Below are positions 1-8,685 of a stretch of 20,252 bases of DNA, one piece after another (within the stretch, counting starts at the first letter, position 1; each line of letters opens with the position of its first letter). Made by a program: the position numbers and the translations under genes. Source of the stretch: Gemmatimonadaceae bacterium (lineage in GTDB: Bacteria > Latescibacterota > UBA2968 > UBA8231); contig PBSR01000097.1 of NCBI GenBank assembly GCA_002726335.1, forward strand, positions 1 to 20,252, given 5' to 3'. The notes under the pieces are model-generated. The model did not search any database and was not told the DNA's origin. It saw only the letters and a list, made by a program, of their open reading frames with translations.

Positions 1-1
1 A

Positions 2-2848
2 GCCGAGTCCGAAGTTGTGCGCATGGATGTGTCCGGCAGTCAGGCCGTGGTCACCAGTCAGGATATGGCCCGCACCATGGCCCGCAATGTTACCGAGTCA
101 TTGAGTCTGGAGCCCCAGGTCTACAACGGTCAGGTCCGCGGCGGAAGTGCCGACGAGACCCTGTTCATGTTGGACGGTCAGCGGTTGGTCGACGAGCGGC
201 TGGGCGAAGCCTACATGGGCATCAATGCTACGGCCGTGAAAGAGGTCCAGATCAACACCGGTGGCTTCAACGCCGAATATGGAAATGTGAGGTCGGGGCT
301 CTTCAATGTTGTCACCCGTGAGGGCAAGCCGGGTGAGATCAACATGTTCCTCAACTACCGTTTCGCACCCGCCCAGAAGAAGCACTTTGGCGCCGACGCG
401 TTTGGCGCTGAGACCTGGGAGTGGCGTGTCCATGGCGACAGTGACCGGCTGCGCCGCGTCTGGAGCGAGGGCGACCAACTGCTGTTTGAGGGTGCCGCCA
501 ACTCCGCCGGGAACATCCCACTCTACGGCGAGTCCGGCAACGTGGTTCGAACCGTCGCTCCCGATGCTGTTCCGAGTGAGCAGGTGTGGAAGGGTTGGAT
601 GGATGTCGGCGAAGGCGATGCAGCTGCCGCCAAGGAGGCGCAGAATCTGTGGATGTGGCGCCACCGCGGGCAGGATTACGCTGACGCGCCGGACATGAAT
701 CTCGACGCCACCGTGATCGGCACGATTCCAGGTATGGACGATCTGAAGTTTCTGGTGTCGCACCGCTTTGAGGACAACCAGTATGGTCTGCCCCACCCGC
801 GCGAAGGTTATGGCGATCGCAACAGCCAGGTGAAGCTCGACTATGTCGGGCTGGAGAACTGGAAGATCACCACCAACTACCTGACTGGACACATCGAGTC
901 TCTGGGGTCGATGTCCCGCGACTGGGCTGAGGGTATCTCCCAGTCCTACAATGATCTTAGAATCATGCGAGATCTGCGGCCGTCGTACCTCAATGGTGCC
1001 GATGTCAGCGCCAACCCCAGCGGTAGCTGGAATGGGGAGACGGCCACGTTCAGTTCCATCACCGCGCCGAGGTCGAAGTACAACGTCGTCGGCTCCGAGG
1101 TGGACCGGAACTTCAGCCAGGTCGGTCTCACCATCAAGAATGTCCGGAGTGCGAGCACTTTCTGGGACATGTCGTTGCAGCGCTTCTCGGCAGAATACGA
1201 TATGGGTCCGTCGGCGCTGAGGGACCTCACCGTCCAGCAGCGCACTGTCGCCGGCGGCACCGTCGCGTCGGATGCTACCCCGGTGGGCTGGGTCCGGACC
1301 AAGGCTGAGGGCGATCAGCAACCGGATCAGCCCGGTTATTATCTGATGGGTAGTGACGCCATCGGCCGCGACAGTTCGAGCGTCGTGACCTCCGTGGTGG
1401 CGGCCAACATCACGAGCCAGATCAACAAATACCACCAGGTCAAGGCCGGCGTGGAGTTGGTCATCGACGACGTGGAGGAGTTCTCGGGGATCATCCGGTT
1501 GGGCGGGGGCGAACCCTTCGGTCAATGGAAGAAGTATGATTTCAGCCCCCGGCGCGTCGCCGCCTATCTCCAGGACAAGCTGGAGATCGAGGGCATGATC
1601 GCCAACTTCGGCATGCGTCTGGAGTACATGGATCCGAACGTGGCCCGATTCTTCCCCGACGCTGAGGAGGGTGGCTTCTTTGGCGAGTATGCGCGCATGC
1701 CCGCCTGGTTCCTCGAGGGCGGACGCGGGGCGGAAGGCAAGCAGTCATTCTCCGAGATATTCGACGGGTACCTCAGTTCAGGCGTGGACGGCGCCGGCGA
1801 GGCAGTCGACGCCAATGGCCTGACATCCGAAGATGCCAAGACCCGCATGAAGCTGTCGCCGCGTCTGGGCGTGTCCTTCCCGGTCAGCGACGTAGCCAAG
1901 GTCTACTTCAACTACGGTCATTTTTACACCATGCCACGTACCCGTCATCTGTATGGTTTCATGGGTGGCTCGGGAAGCCAGTTCTTCAACTGGATGGGAA
2001 ACCCGGACCTGGACTGGGCCAAGACGGTGGCCTACGAGGTCGGCTATGACCACAACATCGCCGACTCGTACCGCCTGCACCTGGCCGGGTACGTGAAGGA
2101 CGATTCGAACCTTATCGAATTCACCAGGTACTGGCCCACCGCTCTTGGTGGCAGCGAGGCCATCCGTATCTCGCAGAACAAGTTCTATCGAGATACTCGC
2201 GGTTTCGAGGCCAAGCTGGAGAAGATGGGCGGTCGCTACGTCACCGGCTGGGTCAACTATGGCTACCTGCTCCAGAAGAGCGGGCTCGTCGGTTTCCTGA
2301 ACGTGTATCAGGATCCTCGCGAGGTGAATGTGCGCAGCACTACGGAGCAGCGCGCGCCAGATCCGATACCGTCGCTGCGAGCCAGCATAGACCTGCACGT
2401 CCCCGCTGGATTCGGGCCGGAGTTGGCCGGCATACGCCCGCTCGATGGCCTTTCCGCCAACTGGCTGCAGTGGTGGGCCCGCGGGCAGAAGGTGACCTTC
2501 GATCCGGTCGGGTCGGGCGTGGTTGACAACTACCGCAATCGGGACGCCTTCAACGCCGACCTGCGGATCTCGAAGGCCTTCGACGCCTTCGGTGCCAAAC
2601 CCGTGTTCTTTGTGGACATCCACAACGTCTTCAATCGCCGGCAGTTGAATCCGGCCGGCTTCACGCCCGAGGAGTGGCGGGCCTACATGAACTCTCTCAG
2701 GCCCGAGAGCAAGGGGGGACAGGACCGCATCGGGGACTGGGACAAGAGCTACATCGAGCTCCCGGAAAGGGACCGGTGGGCAGCCTTTATCGATCCTAGA
2801 CAGGTCTTCATCGGCCTGAATTTCAATCTCGATGTGCACCTCAGATAG
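2..2848 (+). CDS. TonB-dependent outer-membrane receptor, 5' end missing
   Basis: The frame is open from the first complete codon (base 2), so the gene is cut by the window edge. It lacks its signal peptide and probably a carboxypeptidase-regulatory-like or TonB-box region. What remains (about 948 residues) starts inside the plug domain: MLDGQRL, then TGGFNAEYGN (coded at 257-286), then SGLFNVVTREG, the usual plug signature. The following ~800 residues alternate short aromatic-rich strands and polar loops, as in a 22-strand barrel, for example TMPRTRHLYGF and FNRRQLNP near the end. It ends in the strand VFIGLNFNLDVHLR, not in the usual terminal Phe. The family imports large or scarce ligands across the outer membrane using TonB energy; the ligand cannot be read from sequence. 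A GTG at 17 is in frame but lies inside the plug and is not a true start. It is followed after 52 bases by a secreted protein and then a PorV-like barrel, which suggests one surface locus. Confidence 0.9.
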   Translation, partial: AESEVVRMDVSGSQAVVTSQDMARTMARNVTESLSLEPQVYNGQVRGGSADETLFMLDGQRLVDERLGEAYMGINATAVKEVQINTGGFNAEYGNVRSGLFNVVTREGKPGEINMFLNYRFAPAQKKHFGADAFGAETWEWRVHGDSDRLRRVWSEGDQLLFEGAANSAGNIPLYGESGNVVRTVAPDAVPSEQVWKGWMDVGEGDAAAAKEAQNLWMWRHRGQDYADAPDMNLDATVIGTIPGMDDLKFLVSHRFEDNQYGLPHPREGYGDRNSQVKLDYVGLENWKITTNYLTGHIESLGSMSRDWAEGISQSYNDLRIMRDLRPSYLNGADVSANPSGSWNGETATFSSITAPRSKYNVVGSEVDRNFSQVGLTIKNVRSASTFWDMSLQRFSAEYDMGPSALRDLTVQQRTVAGGTVASDATPVGWVRTKAEGDQQPDQPGYYLMGSDAIGRDSSSVVTSVVAANITSQINKYHQVKAGVELVIDDVEEFSGIIRLGGGEPFGQWKKYDFSPRRVAAYLQDKLEIEGMIANFGMRLEYMDPNVARFFPDAEEGGFFGEYARMPAWFLEGGRGAEGKQSFSEIFDGYLSSGVDGAGEAVDANGLTSEDAKTRMKLSPRLGVSFPVSDVAKVYFNYGHFYTMPRTRHLYGFMGGSGSQFFNWMGNPDLDWAKTVAYEVGYDHNIADSYRLHLAGYVKDDSNLIEFTRYWPTALGGSEAIRISQNKFYRDTRGFEAKLEKMGGRYVTGWVNYGYLLQKSGLVGFLNVYQDPREVNVRSTTEQRAPDPIPSLRASIDLHVPAGFGPELAGIRPLDGLSANWLQWWARGQKVTFDPVGSGVVDNYRNRDAFNADLRISKAFDAFGAKPVFFVDIHNVFNRRQLNPAGFTPEEWRAYMNSLRPESKGGQDRIGDWDKSYIELPERDRWAAFIDPRQVFIGLNFNLDVHLR

Positions 2849-2900
2849 TCAACGGATAGCGGACTTCCGCACTTCAGTCTGCAATAGAGGAGAAGCGGGC

Positions 2901-5033
2901 ATGAGATACAGGAGATGCGGACTCGCGGCAGTCGCGGCGGTTGTCGCGGTTTACGCCCTGTCCGTGGGTTCCGCCCACGCTGACCAGATGCTTCGAGTCG
3001 GCAACATGTGGGATGAGATCGGCAACCACGAACGCGCCGGGTGGGGGGGCAACGCCTTCCGCTTCCCCGGTGGCTTCTGGCCTGGCAACAAGCCGGATGG
3101 GTCCAACAATCAGAAGAGCGGGTCCTCGTACCACGGTCACAGCATGGCGGCGCGTAATTTCACTACCGCTGACGGCGAAACCGTGGACTTCGCCTTTGCC
3201 ATGGCCACAACCAAGTGGGGTGGCAATGGCGGCCACGACTGGGTCGATATGGGTGGTACGAGGCTGGTATGGCAGCAGGAGCCGCCCACCGTCATCGTCG
3301 ACGGCGAGGTCATACCCGGAGAAGATGTTGACGAGGTTGATCCGACGCTGGTTTCGGATGCCATGGTCGAGGTGACGTGGACCAACTTTCTCGGCATCAC
3401 GTCGACCTTGCAGGCTCATGCCTATGTAAACCACGACTTCGACGAAGTGATCATCCGCCACTACAACTTCCTGAACAACGGCGATGTGACCGGTGAGACC
3501 CCGGGGCAGTTGAGCGCCGATGTGGAAGGATTTGTCTTCCTCGTCGATGTCTGGTTTATGGACCGCGCTGAGGGGGGCAGTCACTGGGGCAATGCCGCCG
3601 AGTGGGCCGGTGATGCCTATATCGAGTACTACGGTGGTCTGCGAGACGTCAACCGCTACGAGGAGTGGGTGAACAGCGACGGTGCGTCGGGTGACAGCCT
3701 GCGGATCATGTACGCCTGGGACGGCGACAGCAAGCTGAACACGCTGGATGACGCGTATGATCCCCACCAGGTGACCGGTCGACTGCTGTCGGCCAGATAC
3801 CCAGGTATCGCCCTCATTCACGCAGATCAGGCCGCCGACAACACAGACGACTGGCCCAAGCAGCCGGTGGCCATGGCCGTCGACTACTGGAACTGGCTGC
3901 CAACTCGGACCCAGAACGGGGACGAGGAAATGTACCGCCACGCCTTTGGTGACGGCGACGGCGACTACGGCGGCCACAATCCGGACCTGACGGTGGACAG
4001 CCCCTGGTACGAGCCGAGTCGCTGGCAGTTGTTCGAGGAAGGCGTGCTGTCGGAACCGGATCCGAACCCGGTCGACCCGGCAAAGTACGGTGCCGTGGGT
4101 GAACTGGCAGTGGGGCCCTACGACATCCCTTTCAACGAGTCCATCGATGTCGTCCTCGTGTATGCCGTGGGCGGCATGGACTACCAGCGCACCATCGACG
4201 TGGGAACTCAGTATCTGGCTGGTACCATCACCAAGTCTGAGAAGGATGCCATCGCGGCCAGCTACAAGGATACGTTGTTCCGCAACATCGGCCTGGCCCA
4301 GCGATCACTCAGCGGACCCGCGGGCAGGTTCGATATTCCCGATCCGCCACCGGCGCCTGATCTGACCGTGACCTCCGGCCCAGGCACGATCGAGATCGAG
4401 TGGAGCGATGTGAGTGCAGCGACCGACCGGGATACGGGGGTGGCTGACTTCATGGAGTATCGACTGTACCGGGCCCAGGGCAGCTACTTCGGCGACATGC
4501 CGTTCGAGGTGATCTACAGCGGCCGCGCGATTTCCTATACAGACACAGATGTGATCCGCGGGTTCTCCTACTACTACTATGTCACCGCGGTTGACGACGG
4601 CACCCAGAACTGGGTGAGTCCAGGCGTGCCAGTGGAGTCCGGCATGCACCACAACCGGACCTCCAAGCCAGCTGTTCCGTACCGGGAGCCCTTCGCGTCG
4701 GGTCAGAGCAGTCTCGGTGAGGGCGATCTGCGCGTCGTGCCCAATCCCTGGGATGCCGGCGATGCCTTCAACAAGTACGGTCCCGCGGGGACCGATGATT
4801 ATCGCAAGATCAGGTTCATCCATCTGCCCCCGGTGTGCACGATCAAGATTTACACCGAGGCCGGTGACTTGGTCAGGACTATCGAACACGGCGGTACTGC
4901 GGGCCTGCCCTCGGGCGACGAGGACTGGGACCAGATCACTGACTTCAACCAGGAAGTCGTGAGTGGTGTGTACGTCGCCGTCGTCGACAGCGACCAGGGC
5001 ACCGATGTGGTCAAGTTTGTCATCGTCAAGTAG
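2901..5033 (+). CDS. Secreted multidomain protein with FN3-like module and FlgD-Ig/T9SS-type C-terminal domain
   Basis: 710 residues. I start at ATG 2901, preceded by GAGGAGAA (2887-2894) and followed by a clear signal peptide (MRYRR, then a hydrophobic stretch ending AHA-DQ at about residue 27). An in-frame ATG at 2832 would overlap the receptor gene and bury the signal peptide. Residues ~28-470 are rich in Trp, Tyr, Gly and Asp and match no family I can name. Residues ~481-573 look like a fibronectin type III module (PAPDLTVTSG, YRLYRA, SYYYYVTAVDD). Residues ~609-710 open with RVVPNPW and end with GVYVAVV and VVKFVIVK, the pattern of FlgD-Ig-like or type IX secretion sorting domains. The next gene is PorV/PorQ-like, so export to the surface by a T9SS-like route is plausible. 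The function of the large N-terminal part is unknown; binding or processing of a polymer is a guess. Confidence 0.8.
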   Translation: MRYRRCGLAAVAAVVAVYALSVGSAHADQMLRVGNMWDEIGNHERAGWGGNAFRFPGGFWPGNKPDGSNNQKSGSSYHGHSMAARNFTTADGETVDFAFAMATTKWGGNGGHDWVDMGGTRLVWQQEPPTVIVDGEVIPGEDVDEVDPTLVSDAMVEVTWTNFLGITSTLQAHAYVNHDFDEVIIRHYNFLNNGDVTGETPGQLSADVEGFVFLVDVWFMDRAEGGSHWGNAAEWAGDAYIEYYGGLRDVNRYEEWVNSDGASGDSLRIMYAWDGDSKLNTLDDAYDPHQVTGRLLSARYPGIALIHADQAADNTDDWPKQPVAMAVDYWNWLPTRTQNGDEEMYRHAFGDGDGDYGGHNPDLTVDSPWYEPSRWQLFEEGVLSEPDPNPVDPAKYGAVGELAVGPYDIPFNESIDVVLVYAVGGMDYQRTIDVGTQYLAGTITKSEKDAIAASYKDTLFRNIGLAQRSLSGPAGRFDIPDPPPAPDLTVTSGPGTIEIEWSDVSAATDRDTGVADFMEYRLYRAQGSYFGDMPFEVIYSGRAISYTDTDVIRGFSYYYYVTAVDDGTQNWVSPGVPVESGMHHNRTSKPAVPYREPFASGQSSLGEGDLRVVPNPWDAGDAFNKYGPAGTDDYRKIRFIHLPPVCTIKIYTEAGDLVRTIEHGGTAGLPSGDEDWDQITDFNQEVVSGVYVAVVDSDQGTDVVKFVIVK

Positions 5034-5103
5034 GAACTGGCGAAGCCGGCATTGCCTAGAGGATCCTGCACACGTGCGTACTGAAGATCGGGAGACTTTC
5101 TAC

Positions 5104-6063
5104 ATGAACAATCGGAGAGTGCTGCCTTGCATGGCATTGCTCCTGTGCGCCGCGCTGATCGTGCCAGCCCACGGCGCGAATATCGAGAAGCGCGGCCAGG
5201 CGGCGATGACGTTTCTGCTGATCAACCCGTCGGCACGCGCCGCCGGCCAGATGGCCTCGAACGGACTGGAGGGTGAAGCGGGCGCCCTCTTTCAAAACCC
5301 CTCTGGCATCGCCCGGATCCCTGGTGGTGACGTCATGGTGGGACAGACTCAGTGGTTTGCCGACATCAGTCAGAACGCGGTCGCTCTGGCGTACCGTGTC
5401 GAGGGTGTCGGAGTGCTCGGGCTGTCTTGGGTGAGCATGGACCACGGGGACGTCTTCAGGACCACCATCAACGAGGATCCCACCACGGTCGGTTTCAACG
5501 AACTCGGCCAGGTGAACGTGGACGAGAGCGTGATCGGACTGGCCTACGCCAGGGAGATCACCGACAGGTTCGCCATCGGGGTGCAGTTGAAACGCGCTGC
5601 CCAGCGGTTGCAGGACAATCGCGCCAGCGCCGTGGCGGCGGATTTCGGCCTGACCTACAGCACAGGCTACCGCAACTCCCGGCTGACCATGGCGGTCAGG
5701 AATTTCTCCAAGGAGATCCAGTACGTCGATCAGTCGGTGCAATTGCCCCTGGCTTTCAAGGTTGGCCTCGGTCTGGACGCCTTCGCACTGTTGGCCCCCC
5801 AACTCAGCGATTCAGGGTCCCTTACGGTGCAGATGGAGAGAAGTCACCACCGGGACTCGCCGGAAAAGATGGATATCGGGCTGGAGTACATCTTCCAGGA
5901 CATGATCTCCTTGCGCGTCGGCAATGGCTTCAACTATGACGAGAACAACTTCGGCGCGGGACTGGGCCTGAGTATCGCCAATGTGCGGGTGGACTACGCA
6001 TACAACAGCTACGGTGACATTCTGGGTGCGGTCCACCGTATTTCTCTGGGGGGTAGCTTCTAG
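5104..6063 (+). CDS. PorV/PorQ-family outer-membrane beta-barrel protein
   Basis: 319 residues. ATG 5104 is chosen because GGAG (5091-5094) lies 9 bases upstream and a signal peptide follows (MNNRR, a hydrophobic run, cleavage near AHG-ANI). The frame runs open further upstream into the previous gene, which is not meaningful. The mature N-terminus carries the PorV/UPF0164 pattern: GQAAMTFLLINPSARAAGQ, then GEAGALFQNPSGIA (residues ~33-70). The rest is amphipathic strands, ending YAYNSYGDILGAVHRISLGGSF, with the terminal Phe typical of outer-membrane barrels. In Bacteroidota, PorV delivers type IX secretion cargo to the attachment complex; homologues elsewhere are poorly understood. Its position directly behind a protein with a sorting-like C-terminus supports a cargo/shuttle pair. 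No other T9SS component (PorU, PorT, SprA) is in the window. Confidence 0.85.
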   Translation: MNNRRVLPCMALLLCAALIVPAHGANIEKRGQAAMTFLLINPSARAAGQMASNGLEGEAGALFQNPSGIARIPGGDVMVGQTQWFADISQNAVALAYRVEGVGVLGLSWVSMDHGDVFRTTINEDPTTVGFNELGQVNVDESVIGLAYAREITDRFAIGVQLKRAAQRLQDNRASAVAADFGLTYSTGYRNSRLTMAVRNFSKEIQYVDQSVQLPLAFKVGLGLDAFALLAPQLSDSGSLTVQMERSHHRDSPEKMDIGLEYIFQDMISLRVGNGFNYDENNFGAGLGLSIANVRVDYAYNSYGDILGAVHRISLGGSF

Positions 6064-6125
6064 GGGAGCAGCACTGGAGTCTCACGGTCGGCCCGACAGT
6101 TGCATTCCTGGAGCCGGGGGAAGCC

Positions 6126-6845
6126 ATGACTGCCGTGGTCAGGCCGTGCGCCATGTCCTTGATGGCTGCCTTCCTGTTGGGATCGTGCCAACCTGATGCC
6201 AGCGAGGTTGCCGCAGCGGTAGACGCTGGTGTCGTCCTGGCTGAGGAAGGCAAGTTCTCCGAGGCCAAGGAGGTCTTTCTCCGCGCCATTTCCCTGGACT
6301 CCACGTACGCGGAAGCCCATCTGCGTCTGGGGTACATGCATGAGGTGGCGGACGCTCTGGCCGCTGCCAAACGCGAATACGCCATCGCCGCCCGCCTCGA
6401 CTCCTCGATGGCGGCCGCCCACTACAATTACGGTCTCATGCTGGCCAAGGAAGGCGATCATCAGAACGCCGCCGATGCCTTCAACCGTGCTATCGATATT
6501 CTTGCGGTTGATCCGGACAGCGCCCTGGCGCCACTGCCGCACTACTGCCTGGGACTGATCCACGCTGCCCGGGGGGAGTACGACGACGCCCTCCAGGCCT
6601 ACAATCGTGCTCTCGAATTCTCCTCTGATCTTCCCTACGTCCACAATGAGCTGGGCAAGGTCTACAAGCAGCGGGACCAACTTGAGGAATCCGAGGCGGC
6701 CTACAAACGGGCTCTTGAACTGAAGGCGGATCTCCTCGGCGCTCACTACGATCTGATGACGGTGTACATGCGCATGCGCCGACCGGATCTGGCGGCCAAA
6801 CACAAGCGGCTCTTCGAGCAATTCCGGGATCAGCAGGGAGGGTGA
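6126..6845 (+). CDS. TPR-repeat lipoprotein
   Basis: 239 residues, ATG start with GGGGGA a few bases upstream (6116-6121). The N-terminus is a lipoprotein signal with lipobox LLGSC, lipidated Cys at residue 21. From residue ~29 to the end there are five or six tetratricopeptide repeats in series. Typical pieces are GKFSEAKEVFLRAISLD, AAHYNYGLMLAKEGDHQNA, GEYDDALQAYNRALEF and ESEAAYKRALELK. TPR arrays form superhelical scaffolds for protein binding, so this is probably a periplasmic or outer-membrane adaptor, with no enzymatic motif. Its stop overlaps the GTG start of the next lipoprotein by four bases, so the two are very likely made together and may act together. Confidence 0.88.
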   Translation: MTAVVRPCAMSLMAAFLLGSCQPDASEVAAAVDAGVVLAEEGKFSEAKEVFLRAISLDSTYAEAHLRLGYMHEVADALAAAKREYAIAARLDSSMAAAHYNYGLMLAKEGDHQNAADAFNRAIDILAVDPDSALAPLPHYCLGLIHAARGEYDDALQAYNRALEFSSDLPYVHNELGKVYKQRDQLEESEAAYKRALELKADLLGAHYDLMTVYMRMRRPDLAAKHKRLFEQFRDQQGG

Positions 6846-8614
6846 CGACGGCGGGGCGATGCGTATCCGGTCGGACTCCACTGTGGTGTTGCCCGCCACC
6901 GTGGCTCATGGTGGTGATGGCCGGTTGCGCCGGAGCACAGACAGCCGCGGTTGCCAGCGGGCCCACTTTCGTCGAGATGAGTCATCAGGCCGGGGTTGAT
7001 GTCCGCAGCTGGTCCGGCGATGAAGACACCAAGAGCATCCTCGAAACCACGGGAAGCGGGGCGGCCTTCTATGACGCTGATGGCGACGGAGATCTGGACC
7101 TCTACGTGGTCAATGGCAAGGTTGCCATCGAGCACGATCGCTACCGACCGCTGAGCCACGACGTGTCGCCTCCCGAAGACCTCAGCACCGTGCACAACAC
7201 GCTGTTGGAGAATACGGGAGACGGGCGCTTCGAGGACATCTCGTTTGCCTCTGGCACAGCGCACAGCGGCTGGGGACAGGGGTGCGTAAGTGCCGACTAC
7301 GACAACGACGGCGACGCCGACCTTTTCGTCACCAACTTCGGTCCGAATCTGCTGTATCGTGCCAACGGGGACGGAACCTACGCCGAGGTCGCTGCCGAGG
7401 CTGACGTGCACGGCGACGAATACAGCACGGCAGCCGCCTTTGCCGACTACGACAATGATGGCGATGTCGACCTGTTTGTCGGCAACTACGTTGACCTCGA
7501 CATGTCCACCGCCGTGTTGCCTGGCGAGGGGAAGTGGGGGATTACCAGGGGGATCCCATCCTCCCCGCCGCCGGAGGCCTTCGACGGTCAGCCCGACATG
7601 CTGTATCGCAACCAGGGAGACGGCACCTGGGTCGAGGCAAGCGCGTCGGCGGGTCTCAATGTCAGACGGGGAAAGGCCCTGGGCGCTCTGTTCTGGGACT
7701 ACGATGGGGACGGAGATCAGGACCTCTACGTGGCCAATGACGCCATGGCCAACTTTCTCTACACCAACGGCGGTGGGGGGACCTTCACCGAGGAAGGCCT
7801 GCTCCTTGGCGTCGCCTATTCTGAGGGAGGAGTCGTCGGGGGAAGCATGGGGGTGGCCGCCGGTGATTACGATGGAGATGACCTTCCGGATCTGCTCGTG
7901 ACCAACTACGAGGGGCAAACCGCGACGCTGTATCACAACGAGGCGGGCTACTTTGCGGACCTCTCCTTCCCTGCGGGTATCGGTCTGCGGACCCTCAATC
8001 CGCTGCAGTGGGGGGCCCTGTTCCTTGATTATGACAACGACGGTGACAAGGATGTCTTCCTGGCCAACGGCCACATTACCGCGGGGTTGGAGAGAGACTA
8101 CCCACAATCAAGATATGGCCAGCGGAACCAGCTCTTCCGCAATGATGGCGGCCACTTCATCGAGGTTACCGACGACGCCGGTGAAGGGCTCCAGATTGCC
8201 AAGTCCAGCCGGGGGGCGGCATCCGGGGACTACGACGGCGACGGAGATGTGGACGTCTTTGTCGTCAACCGCAATGACACACCCTCACTTCTGCGCAACG
8301 AGGCAGGCAACCGCAATCACCGGCTCGAGATCCGCGTCGAGGGGACCAGGAGCAACCGTGATGGAATTGGCGCAAAGATTCGGGTGGTGTGTGACAATGT
8401 CTCGCAAACGCGGGAGTTGCGGGCCGGATCGAGCTACCTTTCCAGCCACAGTCCGTGGCTGTCATTCGGCCTCGGGCCGTGCGACAAGGTCGAGGAGGTG
8501 ACGATCCGCTGGGCCAGCGGGGGTGTCGAGACCTTCCGAGGGCTGGCGGCAGACCGCACCTGGAAGATTGTGGAGGGGAAGGGGATCACAGCCGGACCTG
8601 AGACGCGTCCGTAG
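6842..8614 (+). CDS. FG-GAP/VCBS-repeat lipoprotein with ASPIC/UnbV C-terminal domain (CRTAC1-like)
   Basis: 590 residues. GTG 6842 is taken as start because it overlaps the upstream stop as GTGA, has AGGGAGG just before it, and yields a lipobox (VMAGC, Cys 29). Seven Asp-rich calcium-binding FG-GAP/VCBS motifs occur at about residues 77, 152, 202, 286, 342, 395 and 462, for example YDADGDGDLDLYVVNG, ADYDNDGDADLFVTN and LDYDNDGDKDVFLANG. Seven repeats fit a complete seven-bladed, integrin-like propeller. Residues ~501-572 (LEIRVEGTRSNRDGIGAK, RELRAGSSYLSSHS, VTIRWASGGVETF) are the ASPIC/UnbV domain that closes CRTAC1-family proteins. These proteins are thought to be extracellular binding or adhesion proteins; no catalytic residues are seen. 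One motif (GDYDGDDLPD, repeat 5) deviates from the consensus. Confidence 0.92.
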   Translation: MTTAGRCVSGRTPLWCCPPPWLMVVMAGCAGAQTAAVASGPTFVEMSHQAGVDVRSWSGDEDTKSILETTGSGAAFYDADGDGDLDLYVVNGKVAIEHDRYRPLSHDVSPPEDLSTVHNTLLENTGDGRFEDISFASGTAHSGWGQGCVSADYDNDGDADLFVTNFGPNLLYRANGDGTYAEVAAEADVHGDEYSTAAAFADYDNDGDVDLFVGNYVDLDMSTAVLPGEGKWGITRGIPSSPPPEAFDGQPDMLYRNQGDGTWVEASASAGLNVRRGKALGALFWDYDGDGDQDLYVANDAMANFLYTNGGGGTFTEEGLLLGVAYSEGGVVGGSMGVAAGDYDGDDLPDLLVTNYEGQTATLYHNEAGYFADLSFPAGIGLRTLNPLQWGALFLDYDNDGDKDVFLANGHITAGLERDYPQSRYGQRNQLFRNDGGHFIEVTDDAGEGLQIAKSSRGAASGDYDGDGDVDVFVVNRNDTPSLLRNEAGNRNHRLEIRVEGTRSNRDGIGAKIRVVCDNVSQTRELRAGSSYLSSHSPWLSFGLGPCDKVEEVTIRWASGGVETFRGLAADRTWKIVEGKGITAGPETRP

Positions 8615-8685
8615 CGCCCTGAAGCGGACAGCGGCCCGGATATCGGAAACAACCAACCAAGCCAGGATACTCAAGCCCGGTCGAC

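Noticed and set aside
98..1525. Long open frame on the minus strand opposite the TonB receptor
   Set aside because: Its product is Val/His/Asp-rich without any family motif, and the plus strand encodes a clear receptor. Such antisense frames are common in GC-rich DNA.
6840..6848. Programmed frameshift between the TPR and FG-GAP genes
   Set aside because: The downstream protein has its own lipoprotein signal and start, so GTGA stop-start coupling explains the overlap.
6830..8107. Long minus-strand frame opposite the FG-GAP lipoprotein
   Set aside because: It mirrors the Asp-repeat codons as Val/Ile-rich repeats (VVVIV-like), has no start context and no family pattern; the plus-strand protein is unambiguous.
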